From contig NZ_MAGP01000158.1 of assembly GCF_002926165.1 (NCBI RefSeq), positions 1-33,345 on the forward strand: a stretch of DNA of 33,345 bases, read 5' to 3'. Of this stretch, positions 21,622 to 29,970 are shown piece by piece; position 1 is the stretch's first letter; every line of letters begins with the position of its first letter. Both the position numbers and the translations under genes were made by a program. This stretch comes from Micromonospora chalcea. Lineage in GTDB: Bacteria; Actinomycetota; Actinomycetes; Mycobacteriales; Micromonosporaceae. A model generated the notes under the pieces. The model was not told the DNA's origin. It saw nothing but the letters and a program-made list of their open reading frames with translations, and searched no databases.

Positions 21622-21638
21622 GTCCGTCAATGACGGAC
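21622..21638. promoter_or_regulatory. Perfect palindrome upstream of AraC gene
   Basis: GTCCGTC (21622-21628) and GACGGAC (21632-21638) are perfect inverted copies around AAT, 83 bases before the AraC-family start. It is followed by the terminator hairpin, so a role in transcription termination or as an operator cannot be separated. Confidence 0.35.
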
Positions 21639-21644
21639 GTCACG

Positions 21645-21678
21645 GCCCCACGGGTGTCGCTTTTCGGCCCCGTGGGGC
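21645..21678 (+). terminator. Terminator hairpin before AraC gene
   Basis: GCCCCACGGG (21645-21654) pairs perfectly with 21669-21678; the loop carries the window's rare TTTT. It ends the upstream transcript and lies 43 bases before the AraC-family start. Confidence 0.65.
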
Positions 21679-21720
21679 GTCCTGGTTCTAGCAGGTGTGA
21701 CGAACCACGGGGGTCGGTTG

Positions 21721-22764
21721 ATGGACGGGAAGCTGCGCCGGCAGGTGCTCGACACGGAGGATCTGCCACCACGCGAGCGCTTCGGCATGTGGCTGGACAT
21801 GATGGCCAGCACCCCGACGCCGCTGCGGGTGCACACCGCGCACGCCGACGACTTCGTCGCGCGGGCCGAGTTCGTCGAGCTGGGCCGGATGCGGCTCATC
21901 CGCTACCGCTACCCGTCGGTGGACTGCGTCCGCACCTCGAAGCTGATCCAGCGCTCCGACCCGGACTACTACCTGCTCGCGCTCACGCTCACCGGGACCA
22001 GCCAGGCCGACCAGGCGGGGCAGCGGGCCTGCTGCCGCCCCGGCGACCTCACCTTCTACGACTGCTCCCGCCCGCACGAGGTCAGCCACCACGCCGACCC
22101 GGCCGGGCCCGCGTACGCCCGCTCGATCGTGGCCCTGATGCCGTACGACGCGCTGCCGCTGCCGCGCCGCCGTCTCGCTCCCCTGTTCGCCGGGCGGATG
22201 TCCGGCTCCGAGGGCGTCGGCGGCCTGCTCGCCGACTTCCTCGTCCGGATCACCGCGCACCCCGAGCAGTACCACGCCGCCGACGCCGAGCGGCTGGGCG
22301 GGATCGGCCTGGACCTGGTCGCCACGCTGCTCGGCCGCAACCTGGTCTCCGAGGAGGCGGTCCCCACCGAGATCCGGCGGCGCGCCCTGCTCGCCCAGGT
22401 GCGCTCGTACGTGGAGCAGCACCTCGGGGACGCCTCGCTGGACCCGGGCCGGATCGCCGACGCGCACCACATCTCGGTGCGCTCGCTGCACCGGCTCTTC
22501 GAGGACGAGGAGACCACCGTCGCGGCGTACATCAGGGACGAGCGGCTGGCCCGGTGCCGGCGCGATCTCGCCGACCCGGCGCTGAGCGACCGCTCGATCC
22601 AGCTCATCGCCGCCCGCTGGGGGTTCCGGGACAAGGCACACTTCAGCCGGGCCTTCCGGGCCGCGCACGCGGAGACACCGCAGGCATTCCGGGCCCGTCA
22701 TCTGGAACCGGCACGGATCGTCAACACCACGGCATCCGCAGTCAACTCGGCGCGGACATACTGA
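21721..22764 (+). CDS. AraC-family transcriptional regulator
   Basis: The 347-residue regulator has an N-terminal AraC-binding-like (cupin) sensor domain (about residues 1-200) and a C-terminal pair of helix-turn-helix motifs (about 225-330). The DNA-binding part includes LDPGRIADAHHISVRSLHRLF, then IRDERLARCRRDLADPAL and the second helix WGFRDKAHFSRAFRAA with the conserved P-Q-A-F-R. Such proteins respond to small effectors and usually control neighbouring genes. The neighbours here (unknown 21092 product, topoisomerase, glycan operon) do not suggest a target. The start at 21721 (ATG after GGGGGTCGG) is preferred; a GTG at 21697 is possible. Confidence 0.9.
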   Translation: MDGKLRRQVLDTEDLPPRERFGMWLDMMASTPTPLRVHTAHADDFVARAEFVELGRMRLIRYRYPSVDCVRTSKLIQRSDPDYYLLALTLTGTSQADQAGQRACCRPGDLTFYDCSRPHEVSHHADPAGPAYARSIVALMPYDALPLPRRRLAPLFAGRMSGSEGVGGLLADFLVRITAHPEQYHAADAERLGGIGLDLVATLLGRNLVSEEAVPTEIRRRALLAQVRSYVEQHLGDASLDPGRIADAHHISVRSLHRLFEDEETTVAAYIRDERLARCRRDLADPALSDRSIQLIAARWGFRDKAHFSRAFRAAHAETPQAFRARHLEPARIVNTTASAVNSARTY

Positions 22765-22894
22765 ACGCAGGGCTGAGACCGCTCCCAGCGGCGGCCCACT
22801 GGTATCGGGGGGCCGTGGCGTGGCGTCCGCGGCGGCCCGGCCGCGGGCGGCCGCCCCGGTGGCGGTCTCCCCGCATCCGCGCCGGACGAGGTTT

Positions 22895-22934
22895 CCGGCC
22901 CCGTCGCGCTTCCCCCCAGGACCGACGGGGCCGG
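22895..22934. terminator. Bidirectional terminator at the end of the heptose operon
   Basis: CCGGCCCCGTCG (22895-22906) pairs perfectly with 22923-22934 around a 16-base loop and abuts the topoisomerase stop codon. It separates the convergent AraC-family gene from the long minus-strand operon. The remaining spacer (22765-22894) is extremely GC-rich and has no gene. Confidence 0.85.
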
Positions 22935-23924
22935 TCAGCCGGCCTCCTCCTCCAGCAGCGCCAGCACCGACTTCTCCACCGCCTCGCGCGGCATCTCCGG
23001 CTGCACCGGCGCCAGCACCCCGTCGTGGTAGAGGTCGACCACCCGCGGGTCCACGTAGGAGGCCCGCGCCACCGTCGGGGTGTTGCCGAGCAACTCGGCG
23101 ACCGACCGCATCACCCCGGCCACCGCCCGCTTGCGGGCGGTGGCGGAGCGCTGCGGGCCCACGTTCGCCAGCTCGGCCGCCGCCAGCACGGTGGCGTGCC
23201 AGGTACGGAAGTCCTTCGCGGTCATCTCCCCGCCGCTGGCGTCGCGCAGGTAGTCGTTCACCTCGTCGCTGCGCACGTCGCGCCAGGACCGGCCGTCCCA
23301 GTAGCCGAACAGCCGCTCCTGGGCCCGCCGCCGCCGGCGCAGGTTGAGCAGCACCCGGCACAGCTCCGCGTCCTCGATCCGGCGGACCTGCTCGATGCCG
23401 CCCTTGGCGGGGAACTCGAAGACCACGCACCCGCCCCGGGAGCGGGTGTGCTCGGGGCGCAGCGTGGCCACCCCGAAGGTCGGGTCGTCGCCGGTGGCGT
23501 ACTGGTCGCTGCCGACCCGGAAGGCGCCCATGTCGAGCAGCCGGGCGACGGTGGCGAGCACCCGCTCCCGGCGCAGGCCGCGCAGCGCCAGGTCCTGCGT
23601 GACCCGGTCCCGCAGCGCGGGCAGCCGGTGGGCCACCTCCAGCACGTGGTCGAACTTCGCCTCGTCGCGCTTGCGCCGCCAGCCCGGGTGGTAGAGGTAC
23701 TGCTTGCGGCCCGCCGCGTCGATGCCGGTGGCCTGGATGTGGCCGTTCGGGTACGGCGAGATCCACACGTCCTGCCAGGCGGGCGGGATGACCAGCTCGC
23801 GCAGTCGGGCCAGCTCCCCGGCGTCGCGCACCGGCTCGCCGGCCGGGTCGAGGAACAGCCAGCCCTTGCCGCGCCGCCGGCGCGCGTACCCCGGCCGGCC
23901 CGGATCGCTACGCCGCAACCGCAC
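22935..23924 (-). CDS. DNA topoisomerase type IB
   Basis: A 329-residue poxvirus-type topoisomerase IB. The family signatures are in order: AWQDVWISP near residue 49, then IQATGIDAAGRKQYLYHP and LRERxx-type catalytic arginine region (FDHVLEVAHRLPALRDRV), then GSDQYATGDDPTFGVATLRPEH; DFRTWHATVLAA carries the catalytic histidine, and the active-site tyrosine lies in ARASYVDPRVV. It relaxes supercoiled DNA through a 3'-phosphotyrosine. The GTG at 23924 gives the usual RLRRSDPGRPGY N-terminus; a longer ATG start at 23981 is possible. It overlaps the end of the family 9 glycosyltransferase gene by 17 bases, so it is read as the last gene of the heptose operon, an unexpected partner. Confidence 0.9.
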   Translation of the reverse strand: MRLRRSDPGRPGYARRRRGKGWLFLDPAGEPVRDAGELARLRELVIPPAWQDVWISPYPNGHIQATGIDAAGRKQYLYHPGWRRKRDEAKFDHVLEVAHRLPALRDRVTQDLALRGLRRERVLATVARLLDMGAFRVGSDQYATGDDPTFGVATLRPEHTRSRGGCVVFEFPAKGGIEQVRRIEDAELCRVLLNLRRRRRAQERLFGYWDGRSWRDVRSDEVNDYLRDASGGEMTAKDFRTWHATVLAAAELANVGPQRSATARKRAVAGVMRSVAELLGNTPTVARASYVDPRVVDLYHDGVLAPVQPEMPREAVEKSVLALLEEEAG

Positions 23925-24867
23925 CAGATACCCGTTCCACGTCGGCCACCGCGGCCACCACCTCGTCGATCCCGATGGCATTCAATGTCGGGTGGCTTCC
24001 TACCCCGCGTGACCCGGTCGAATCCGGGTTGACGTGCGTGGGCTCGATCGCACCGAGGGCGCGGTGGCGAGGCCGGTCCGCCGGTGGCCCCCAGTGCGCC
24101 GCCGGCACCGGCCCGAACAGCACCACCGAGGCGGTGCCGTAGCCGGTGGCCAGGTGCGCCACGCCGGTGTCCCCGCTGACCACCAGCCGCGCGCCCGCGA
24201 CGAGCGCGGCCAGCTCGGCCAGCCCGGTCCGGCCGGCCAGCACCGCCTCCGGCGGCAGCCCCCCGTCGCGGGCGACCCGCTCGGCCAGCGCCCGCTCGCC
24301 GGCAGATCCGGTCACCGCCACCCGGTGACCGCGCGCGGTCAGCTCCCGGGCCAGCCCGGCGAACCGCCGCGCCGGCCAGCGCTTCGCCGGGATCTTGCTG
24401 CCCGGGTGCAGCAGCGTCAACCCGGCCGGTACGCCGCCCGCCGCCGGACGGCGCAGCGCGAGGTCTCCCGGGTCGGCCGGCAGGCCGTACGCGTGCAGCA
24501 GGCGGCACCAGCGGCGCACCTCGTGCTCGTCGTCGTCCCAGGCCGGGCCGTCCGGGTGCCCGGCGTCCGGGTTGCGGTGGGCGAGCAGCCGGCCGGGGCG
24601 TACGGCGGCCAGCGCCCGGTGCGACTGCGGCCCCCGGCCGTGCAGGTTGACCGCCACCTCCGGCGGCGGTCCGGTCCACGCGATCCGGTCCGGTCCGGTG
24701 GTGGGCAGTACCCGGTCGACCGCCCCGGTCAGCTCCGCCAGCGGCGCCAGCCAGTCCGGCGCGGCGAGCACCAGTTCCCGCCCCGGCAGGCCGGCGCGCA
24801 GGCCACGCAACGCCGGCACGGCGGTGACCAGGTCGCCGACGCCGAGCGCCCGCAGCACCAGGATCAC
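23908..24867 (-). CDS. Glycosyltransferase family 9, heptosyltransferase-like
   Basis: A 319-residue inverting glycosyltransferase of family 9, the LPS heptosyltransferase family that uses ADP-heptose donors. Visible family features are the N-terminal LVLRALGVGDLVTAVPALRGL (Rossmann start with catalytic-type Asp of G-D-x-x), LLHPGSKIPAKRWP (HPG.....K.W donor-site motif), VAVTGSAGE, AGRTGLAELAALVAGARLVVSGDTGVAHLA and GPVPAAHWGPP. There is no signal or membrane segment, so it works at the cytosolic membrane face. The GTG at 24867 overlaps the short-chain dehydrogenase stop as GTGA. Together with the operon's heptose-nucleotide enzymes this indicates transfer of a heptose to an unknown acceptor. 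Confidence 0.9.
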   Translation of the reverse strand: MILVLRALGVGDLVTAVPALRGLRAGLPGRELVLAAPDWLAPLAELTGAVDRVLPTTGPDRIAWTGPPPEVAVNLHGRGPQSHRALAAVRPGRLLAHRNPDAGHPDGPAWDDDEHEVRRWCRLLHAYGLPADPGDLALRRPAAGGVPAGLTLLHPGSKIPAKRWPARRFAGLARELTARGHRVAVTGSAGERALAERVARDGGLPPEAVLAGRTGLAELAALVAGARLVVSGDTGVAHLATGYGTASVVLFGPVPAAHWGPPADRPRHRALGAIEPTHVNPDSTGSRGVGSHPTLNAIGIDEVVAAVADVERVSGAVAA

Positions 24868-25565
24868 GGGTACGAGGACTCCTGCGCGGCGCACACCACC
24901 ATCTCGCGTACCGCGCAGCCGGCCGGCTGGGAGAGCGCGAACATGACCGCGGCGGCGGTGTCGGACGGCTCGTTGAGCACCGCGTCCGGGCCGGGGCGGT
25001 ACTGCGCGTCCCGCTCGTCGAAGAACGCGGTCCGCATCCCGCCCGGGATCAGCAGCGTCACGCCCACAGTGCCGGCCAGCTCGGCGGCGAGCGCCCGGGT
25101 GAAGCCCACCACCCCGAACTTCGCCGCGCAGTACGCCGTCGCGTCGCTCACCGCCTTCACGCCCAGCGTCGAGGCCACCGTGACGATGTTGCCGCGGGAC
25201 GCCTCCAGCCAGGGCAGCGCGGCCCGGATCACCGCGGCCGTGGCGAGCAGGTCCACCGTGATGATCCGTTCCCAGGTCTCCGCCGGGATGTCGGCCAGCT
25301 TCCCCGGCACGTCCATGCCGGCGGCGGTGACCACGGCGTCCAGCCCGCCGGAGCGTTCCGCGAGATCGCGCGTGGCGGCCTCGGCGGCTCGGGTGTCGGC
25401 CAGGTCGCACTCGGCCCAGGGCACACCGTCGGCGGGACGCTGCCGGTCCAGCACCAGCGGGCGTCCACCGGAGCGGGCCACCGCGGCGACCACCGCCGCG
25501 CCGAGCCCGCTCGACCCGCCGGTGACCAGGACCGCGGGCCCGGCACCGGGAGCGGGGGCGTTCAT
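24864..25565 (-). CDS. Short-chain dehydrogenase/reductase
   Basis: The 233-residue classical SDR has the cofactor motif TGGSSGLG (residues 15-22), VVTAAGMD in place of the usual NNAG, a serine in VTVASTLG and the catalytic YCAAK. The acidic residue after the second strand (VLDRQ) suggests NAD preference (inference). It is much shorter than the extended-SDR epimerase HldD, so it should not be the heptose 6-epimerase. Its place between the heptose-nucleotide synthesis genes and a glycosyltransferase suggests oxidation or reduction of the activated sugar or its product. It starts with ATG at 25565, 43 bases from the HldE stop. Confidence 0.85.
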   Translation of the reverse strand: MNAPAPGAGPAVLVTGGSSGLGAAVVAAVARSGGRPLVLDRQRPADGVPWAECDLADTRAAEAATRDLAERSGGLDAVVTAAGMDVPGKLADIPAETWERIITVDLLATAAVIRAALPWLEASRGNIVTVASTLGVKAVSDATAYCAAKFGVVGFTRALAAELAGTVGVTLLIPGGMRTAFFDERDAQYRPGPDAVLNEPSDTAAAVMFALSQPAGCAVREMVVCAAQESSYP

Positions 25566-25608
25566 GCCGCCGCCCGCGCGACCGCGCCGGATCGGATGCG
25601 TCGCTCGT

Positions 25609-27105
25609 TCATCGTGCTCCCTTCGCCGTGGACCGGACCACCGTCTGCGCGACGGCCTCCGCCGGGTCGAGCGTCGTGGCCGGCCAGCCGCCGCTGCCCC
25701 GTCCGGCCCGCGCGGCCGCGATCATGTCGGTGGTCGAGCGCCCGTCGAGGTACGGCACCACCACCGTGTGCCCGCCCCAGCGGGCCAGGATCTCCGACTC
25801 GGGCAACGTCTCGGCGCCGCCGCCGCTGGCGTAGTCGCCGCCCTTGACCCAGATGTCCGGACGCAGCCAGGACAGCGCCGCCTCCGGGGTCGGCTCGTCG
25901 AAGATCAGCACCGCGTCGACGCAGCCGAGCGCGGCGAGCAGCCGGCCCCGGTCGCCCTGCGGCACGACCGGGCGCTCCGGTCCCTTGAGCCCGGCCACAC
26001 TGGCGTCGGAGTTGAGGCAGACCACCAGGCAGTCGCCGAGTTGCCGGGCCGCCTGGAGCGTCGCCACGTGCCCGGCGTGCAGCAGGTCGAAGCAGCCGCC
26101 GGTGGCGACCACGGTGCCGCCGGCCGCGCGTACCCGGGCCACCACCTCACCGGCCGCCCCGGCGCCGACCCGGTCGCCGCCGCCGGTGACCACCGCCGGG
26201 GCCACCGCCCGTACCGGGGCCGGCAGCGCGGCGGCCACGCCACCCCCGGCCACGTACGCGGACGCCTGCGCGACCGCCTCCTGCACCGCCTCGGAGACCA
26301 GCGCCCCACGGGCCAGGGCCAGCGTCGCGGTGGACGCGAAGCGGTCCCCCGCCCCGCAGGTGTCCCCCTCGGCCGGTGGCGCCGGCACCACCAGGGGCGT
26401 GGATCCGGCGTGACAGAGCAGCGCGCCGTCCCCGCCGAGCGTCACCGCTACCGCGCGCGCCTGCCAGCGCCGGCGCAGCGCCTGCGCACTGCGGGACGCG
26501 GCCGCGAGGCGGGACCCGCCCGGCGGCGTCTTGGCCAGGTCGCGGGCCTCCGGCTCGTTCGGAGTCGCCAGGTGCACCCCGGGTACGGCGGCCGGACCGC
26601 GCGGATGCGGGTCCCAGACCACCGGCGCCCGGGTGGCGGCCAGCGCGGCGCGCAGCGCGGGATGCCCGGCCACGCCCCGGCCGTAGTCGCTCACCAGCAC
26701 TGCGGACGCGTCGGCGATCAGCCGCAGCACGGCGTCGCTCGGCTGACCGGGCACACCGGCCGCGCCGCCCCGGTCGTGGCGCAGCAGCACCCGGCCGCGT
26801 ACCCGCAGCCGGACCTTCTCCGGGGTGGCGCCGGCCAGCGGCAGCGCGTACAACCGCACCCCCGCGGCGGCGAGCAGCGTGCCGATCCGGGCCCCGCCGG
26901 CGTCGTCGGCGACCGCGGTGACCAGCGCGACCTCGGCGCCCTGAGCGGCCGCGAACACCGCGGCCAGGCCGGCGCCGCCGGGACGGTCGACGGAGGAGGT
27001 CTCGTCCAGCACCGGCACCGGGGAGTCCGGGCAGAGCCGGTTCACCAGACCCTCGACGTCGCGGTCCAGCAGCGTGTCCCCGAGCACCACCACCGGCCCC
27101 CTCAT
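25609..27105 (-). CDS. hldE: Bifunctional heptose 7-phosphate kinase / heptose 1-phosphate adenylyltransferase
   Basis: A 498-residue fusion of a PfkB-family kinase (about residues 1-310) and a nucleotidyltransferase (about 335-470), matching the HldE/RfaE layout. The kinase domain has RPGGAGLAA near residue 42 and the catalytic GDTCGAGDRF; the nucleotidyltransferase carries GGCFDLLHAGH (HxGH motif) and WVKGGDY. It phosphorylates D-glycero-D-manno-heptose 7-phosphate at C1 and, after GmhB removes the C7 phosphate, attaches AMP to give ADP-heptose. The GGAG..A sequence differs from the usual GGAANVA. The ATG at 27105 overlaps the gmhA stop as ATGA. The final 25 residues extend past the usual end. 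Confidence 0.93.
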   Translation of the reverse strand: MRGPVVVLGDTLLDRDVEGLVNRLCPDSPVPVLDETSSVDRPGGAGLAAVFAAAQGAEVALVTAVADDAGGARIGTLLAAAGVRLYALPLAGATPEKVRLRVRGRVLLRHDRGGAAGVPGQPSDAVLRLIADASAVLVSDYGRGVAGHPALRAALAATRAPVVWDPHPRGPAAVPGVHLATPNEPEARDLAKTPPGGSRLAAASRSAQALRRRWQARAVAVTLGGDGALLCHAGSTPLVVPAPPAEGDTCGAGDRFASTATLALARGALVSEAVQEAVAQASAYVAGGGVAAALPAPVRAVAPAVVTGGGDRVGAGAAGEVVARVRAAGGTVVATGGCFDLLHAGHVATLQAARQLGDCLVVCLNSDASVAGLKGPERPVVPQGDRGRLLAALGCVDAVLIFDEPTPEAALSWLRPDIWVKGGDYASGGGAETLPESEILARWGGHTVVVPYLDGRSTTDMIAAARAGRGSGGWPATTLDPAEAVAQTVVRSTAKGAR

Positions 27106-27794
27106 GCCCGGCCTCCCGGTCCGGCGGGCGCCGCCGGGTCCGGGTCGCCGAGCACCACCTCGACACCGGTACGCACCGGTTCGGCCGGCGCCGGGGCGGC
27201 GAGCGCCGCGGGCAGCGCCCGTTCGACGTACTCGCAGAGCACGTGCGAGGCCACCAGATGCAACTCCTGCACCACCTGCCCGTCCGGCGAGTCGATCGCC
27301 AGGTGCTCGTCGCAGAGGTCGGCGAGGGGGTTGGGCGCGGGTCCGGTGAAGGCCCAGGTGCGCAGGCCGGTCTGGTGGGCGGCGTGGGCGGCGGTGAGGA
27401 GGTTGGTGCTGGTGCCGCTGGTGGTGAGAAGCAGGAGGATGTCGTGGGGTCGGCCGTGGGCGCGCACCTGCCGGGCGAAGGTTTCGTCGTATCCGTAGTC
27501 GTTGGCGATGGCGGTGAGGGCGCTGGTTTCGGCGTGCAGGGCGATGGCGGACAGGGGTTGGCGGTCGTGGCGGAGTTTGCCGACGAGTTCGGCGGTGAGG
27601 TGCTGGGCTTCGGCGGCGCTGCCGCCGTTGCCGGCCACCAGCAGCCGCCCGCCGGCGGCGAGCCGGTGCGCCAGATCCTCACCCCAGCGGGCCAGCATCC
27701 GCTCCGACTCCCGCAGCGGCAGCAGCGCGGCGGCCAGCAGCGCCAGATGGTCCTCCAGCAGCGTGCCGCCGGCGGCCGGCGGGGTCGCCGTCAT
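27102..27794 (-). CDS. gmhA: Sedoheptulose 7-phosphate isomerase
   Basis: The 230-residue SIS-fold protein catalyses the first committed step of heptose synthesis, sedoheptulose 7-phosphate to D-glycero-D-manno-heptose 7-phosphate. The SIS motifs are AGNGGSAAEAQHLTAELVGK (about residues 54-73) and LLTTSGTSTN (phosphosugar-binding), plus LHAETSALTAIANDYGYD and a C-terminal QVVQELHLVASHVLCE with the family's Gln/His metal or catalytic residues. It is about 35 residues longer than E. coli GmhA, with a Pro/Ala/Val-rich tail. The ATG at 27794 overlaps the upstream stop as TGATG. Positions 27321-27611 show a distinct codon bias (see findings). Confidence 0.92.
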   Translation of the reverse strand: MTATPPAAGGTLLEDHLALLAAALLPLRESERMLARWGEDLAHRLAAGGRLLVAGNGGSAAEAQHLTAELVGKLRHDRQPLSAIALHAETSALTAIANDYGYDETFARQVRAHGRPHDILLLLTTSGTSTNLLTAAHAAHQTGLRTWAFTGPAPNPLADLCDEHLAIDSPDGQVVQELHLVASHVLCEYVERALPAALAAPAPAEPVRTGVEVVLGDPDPAAPAGPGGRA

Positions 27795-29011
27795 CAGGCG
27801 ACCACCCGGGTGGGACGGCCGACGCTGGCCACCTCGCCGTACAACTCGGTGAGGCGGTCCGCGGTGGTGGCCCACGAGTAGCGGGTGCGCGCCCGCTCCA
27901 GGGCCGCGGTCGCGTAGGCGAAGCGGCGGATCCGGTCACCGAGCAGGCCCCGGATCGCCGCGCCGAGCGCCGCCGGATCGCGGGCCGGCACCAGGTCGCC
28001 GGTGCGGCCGGGCACCACCGTGTCGATGAGCCCGCCGACCGCGGTGCCGACCACCGGCACGCCGCACGCCATCGCCTCCAGCGGAGTGAGCCCGAACGGC
28101 TCGTACCAGGGGGCGGCGACGAGCACGTCCGCCGACCGGTACCAGCGGCCCATCTCCTCCCGGGGCACCGCGCCGACCAGCCGTACCCGGTCGGCGACGC
28201 CGAGCGAGCGGGCCAGCGTCCGCAGGCGCAGCGCGTACGGGTCGGTCTCCAGCAGTCCGGCCGGCGGGCCGCCGACCACCACGCACTCGGCGTCCGGCAC
28301 CTCGGCGACGGCCCGGATGACGTCCTGGAAGCCCTTGCGCTCGACCAGCCGGCCGACGGTGAGGATGCGGGCCCGGCCGCCGTCACGGTCGGCGACCGGG
28401 CCGAGCGGGGCGAACGTGGACAGGTTCACCCCCGACGGCACGACTGTCATCCGGGAGCGGGGCACACCCATCCGGACCAGCTCGGCGACCTCGTCCTGGC
28501 ACTGGGCGACCACCCGGTCCACCGAGCGGCCCAGCTTCCGCTCGTGCTCGACCCGGCCCGGCGGGCTGGTGTCCTGCGCGCCCTGGTGGCGGCGCTTGAC
28601 GGTGCCGAGCGCGTGGTAGGTCTGCACCACCGGCACGCCCGCGCGGCGGGCCGCGGCGAGCCCGGCCAGCCCGCTCATCCAGAAGTGCGCGTGCACCACC
28701 TCGGGCTGCCAGTCGCCGGTGCGCCACCGGTCGGCCAGCCAGTTGCCGAACGCCGGCATGTACGGCAGCAGGTCGTCCTTGGCCACCGGCTCTGCCGGCC
28801 CGGCCGGTACGTGCACCACCTCGTACCCGTCCGGAGCACGCACGCTCACCGGCAGGTCCACCGCGTCGAGCCGGGTGTAGACCCGGACGTCGTGACCGGC
28901 GGCCGCGAGCGCGGCGGAGAGCTCCGCGACATGCGTGTTCTGGCCACCGGCGTCCTCCCCGCCGAGGACGGCGAGCGGGCTGGCGTGCTCCGAGATCATC
29001 GCGATGCGCAT
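27794..29011 (-). CDS. Glycosyltransferase family 4 (GT-B, MshA-like)
   Basis: A 405-residue retaining glycosyltransferase. The N-terminal half has the GGEDAGGQNTHVAEL loop that resembles the MshA-type donor/acceptor pocket, HFWMSGLA and TYHALGTVKRRHQG. The C-terminal half has VGRLVERKGFQDVI and the EPFGLTPLEAMACGVPVVGT E-x7-E motif, diagnostic of family 4. No signal peptide or membrane helix is seen. The ATG at 29011 is preceded by GGAGGAAG, a strong ribosome binding site, and the start lies 16 bases inside the preceding gene. As MshA itself uses UDP-GlcNAc with inositol phosphate, an MshA role is excluded only by context; the neighbouring heptose genes favour a glycan role. Confidence 0.87.
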   Translation of the reverse strand: MRIAMISEHASPLAVLGGEDAGGQNTHVAELSAALAAAGHDVRVYTRLDAVDLPVSVRAPDGYEVVHVPAGPAEPVAKDDLLPYMPAFGNWLADRWRTGDWQPEVVHAHFWMSGLAGLAAARRAGVPVVQTYHALGTVKRRHQGAQDTSPPGRVEHERKLGRSVDRVVAQCQDEVAELVRMGVPRSRMTVVPSGVNLSTFAPLGPVADRDGGRARILTVGRLVERKGFQDVIRAVAEVPDAECVVVGGPPAGLLETDPYALRLRTLARSLGVADRVRLVGAVPREEMGRWYRSADVLVAAPWYEPFGLTPLEAMACGVPVVGTAVGGLIDTVVPGRTGDLVPARDPAALGAAIRGLLGDRIRRFAYATAALERARTRYSWATTADRLTELYGEVASVGRPTRVVA

Positions 29012-29970
29012 ACTTCCTCCTCCAGCAGCCGGTCCCAGTCGGCGAGGAAACGCTCCAGGCCGTAGCGGCCCCGGGCGGCGGCCCGCGCCGCGGCGCCCGC
29101 CCGGCGGGCGGACTCCCTGTCGTCCAGCAGGCCACGGGCGGCCTCGACGAGCGTGTCGACCCGGGTGGACAGCGCGCCCGCCTCCGGCGGGACGGCTTCC
29201 ACCGCTTCGGTGGTGGCCAGCGCCACCACCGGCATGCCCATGGTCATGGCCTCGACGAGGCTGAGGCCCAGTGAGGTCCAGCGGCACAGGTGCAGGTAGG
29301 CGCGCCGTTTGGCGAGTTCGGCGTGCATGGCGTGCTGGGGTACGTCGTCGTGGCTGGTCAGCCGGTCCTCGGGCAGTCCGAGGTGGGCGGCGAGACCGGC
29401 CACCTTCATGCCGTAGACGTCGAGCGGGGCGAGCGCGGCGAACCGGGCGAGCAGGTCGGTGCCGGTGACGCGCCAGCGGCGTACCGGCTCGTTGATGACC
29501 ACGGCGAGGCGGTCGAGTTCGCCGGTCCATTCGACGGCGGGCGGTACGACGCCGTGGTCGACCACCGTGGTGCGGGTGCCGCCGTTGTCCCAGAACAGCT
29601 CGTTGAACGCGGTGACGTGGGTGAGCAGCAGGTCGTCGCGGTCGGCCATGGGATGACGGGTGTTCGGCACGTCGCCTTTCGGCGTGTTGTGCTCGACGTA
29701 GATCGCCGGGACGTCGCGTCCGGGGCGGCGGCCGAGCCACTCGGCGGCCAGGTCGAGTTCCTCCGGGCGCTGCAGGATCACCAGGTCCACGTCGGCGCCG
29801 CGCAGGTCTTCCGGCGTGACCTCGACCGCGCTGTCCGGCCACGGGTAGGTGCGCGCCCGGCCCAGCCCGTACGGGCCCCGGTCCGGCGTCACCGGCACCA
29901 GGTAGCGGTGCTTGCCGTGCACGAAGGACGTCGTCCACGACCCGTGGACGTGCCACAGCAGGATGTTCAT
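28996..29970 (-). CDS. GT-B glycosyltransferase, GT4-like
   Basis: A 324-residue protein with a recognisable GT-B C-terminal half (LHLCRWTSLGLSLVEAMTMGMPVVAL, an E-x-type donor-site helix, about residues 225-250). The N-terminal half (ILLWHVHGSWTTSFVHGKHRYLVP, then ILQRPEEL and YVEHNTPKGDVPNTRHPM) contains Trp/His-rich loops I cannot match to a named family. No membrane segment is visible. It overlaps the preceding gene as ATGA at its own start and the next gene by 16 bases at its end, so it is co-translated with both. A glycosyltransferase in the heptose pathway is the most likely role; the donor sugar is unknown. Confidence 0.78.
   Translation of the reverse strand: MNILLWHVHGSWTTSFVHGKHRYLVPVTPDRGPYGLGRARTYPWPDSAVEVTPEDLRGADVDLVILQRPEELDLAAEWLGRRPGRDVPAIYVEHNTPKGDVPNTRHPMADRDDLLLTHVTAFNELFWDNGGTRTTVVDHGVVPPAVEWTGELDRLAVVINEPVRRWRVTGTDLLARFAALAPLDVYGMKVAGLAAHLGLPEDRLTSHDDVPQHAMHAELAKRRAYLHLCRWTSLGLSLVEAMTMGMPVVALATTEAVEAVPPEAGALSTRVDTLVEAARGLLDDRESARRAGAAARAAARGRYGLERFLADWDRLLEEEVCASR

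Noticed and set aside
22765..22894. Short gene in the GC-rich spacer between AraC and topoisomerase
   Set aside because: Frames here are Arg/Pro/Ala low complexity without a ribosome site and end in shadow of neighbouring genes.
24864..25565. SDR as the HldD epimerase
   Set aside because: It is a 233-residue classical SDR with TGGSSGLG and YCAAK, whereas HldD is an extended SDR of about 310 residues.
24034..27498. Plus-strand open frame of 1154 codons across the heptose genes
   Set aside because: It is the antisense of the SDR, HldE and GmhA genes, which have clear motifs. Its composition (Arg/Gly/Pro/Gln-rich, no domains) is typical of high-GC shadow frames.
27794..29011. MshA of mycothiol synthesis
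   Set aside because: The GT4 protein shares the donor-loop style, but context is a heptose operon and the N-terminal motif differs from that of MshA as I know it; family-level annotation is safer.
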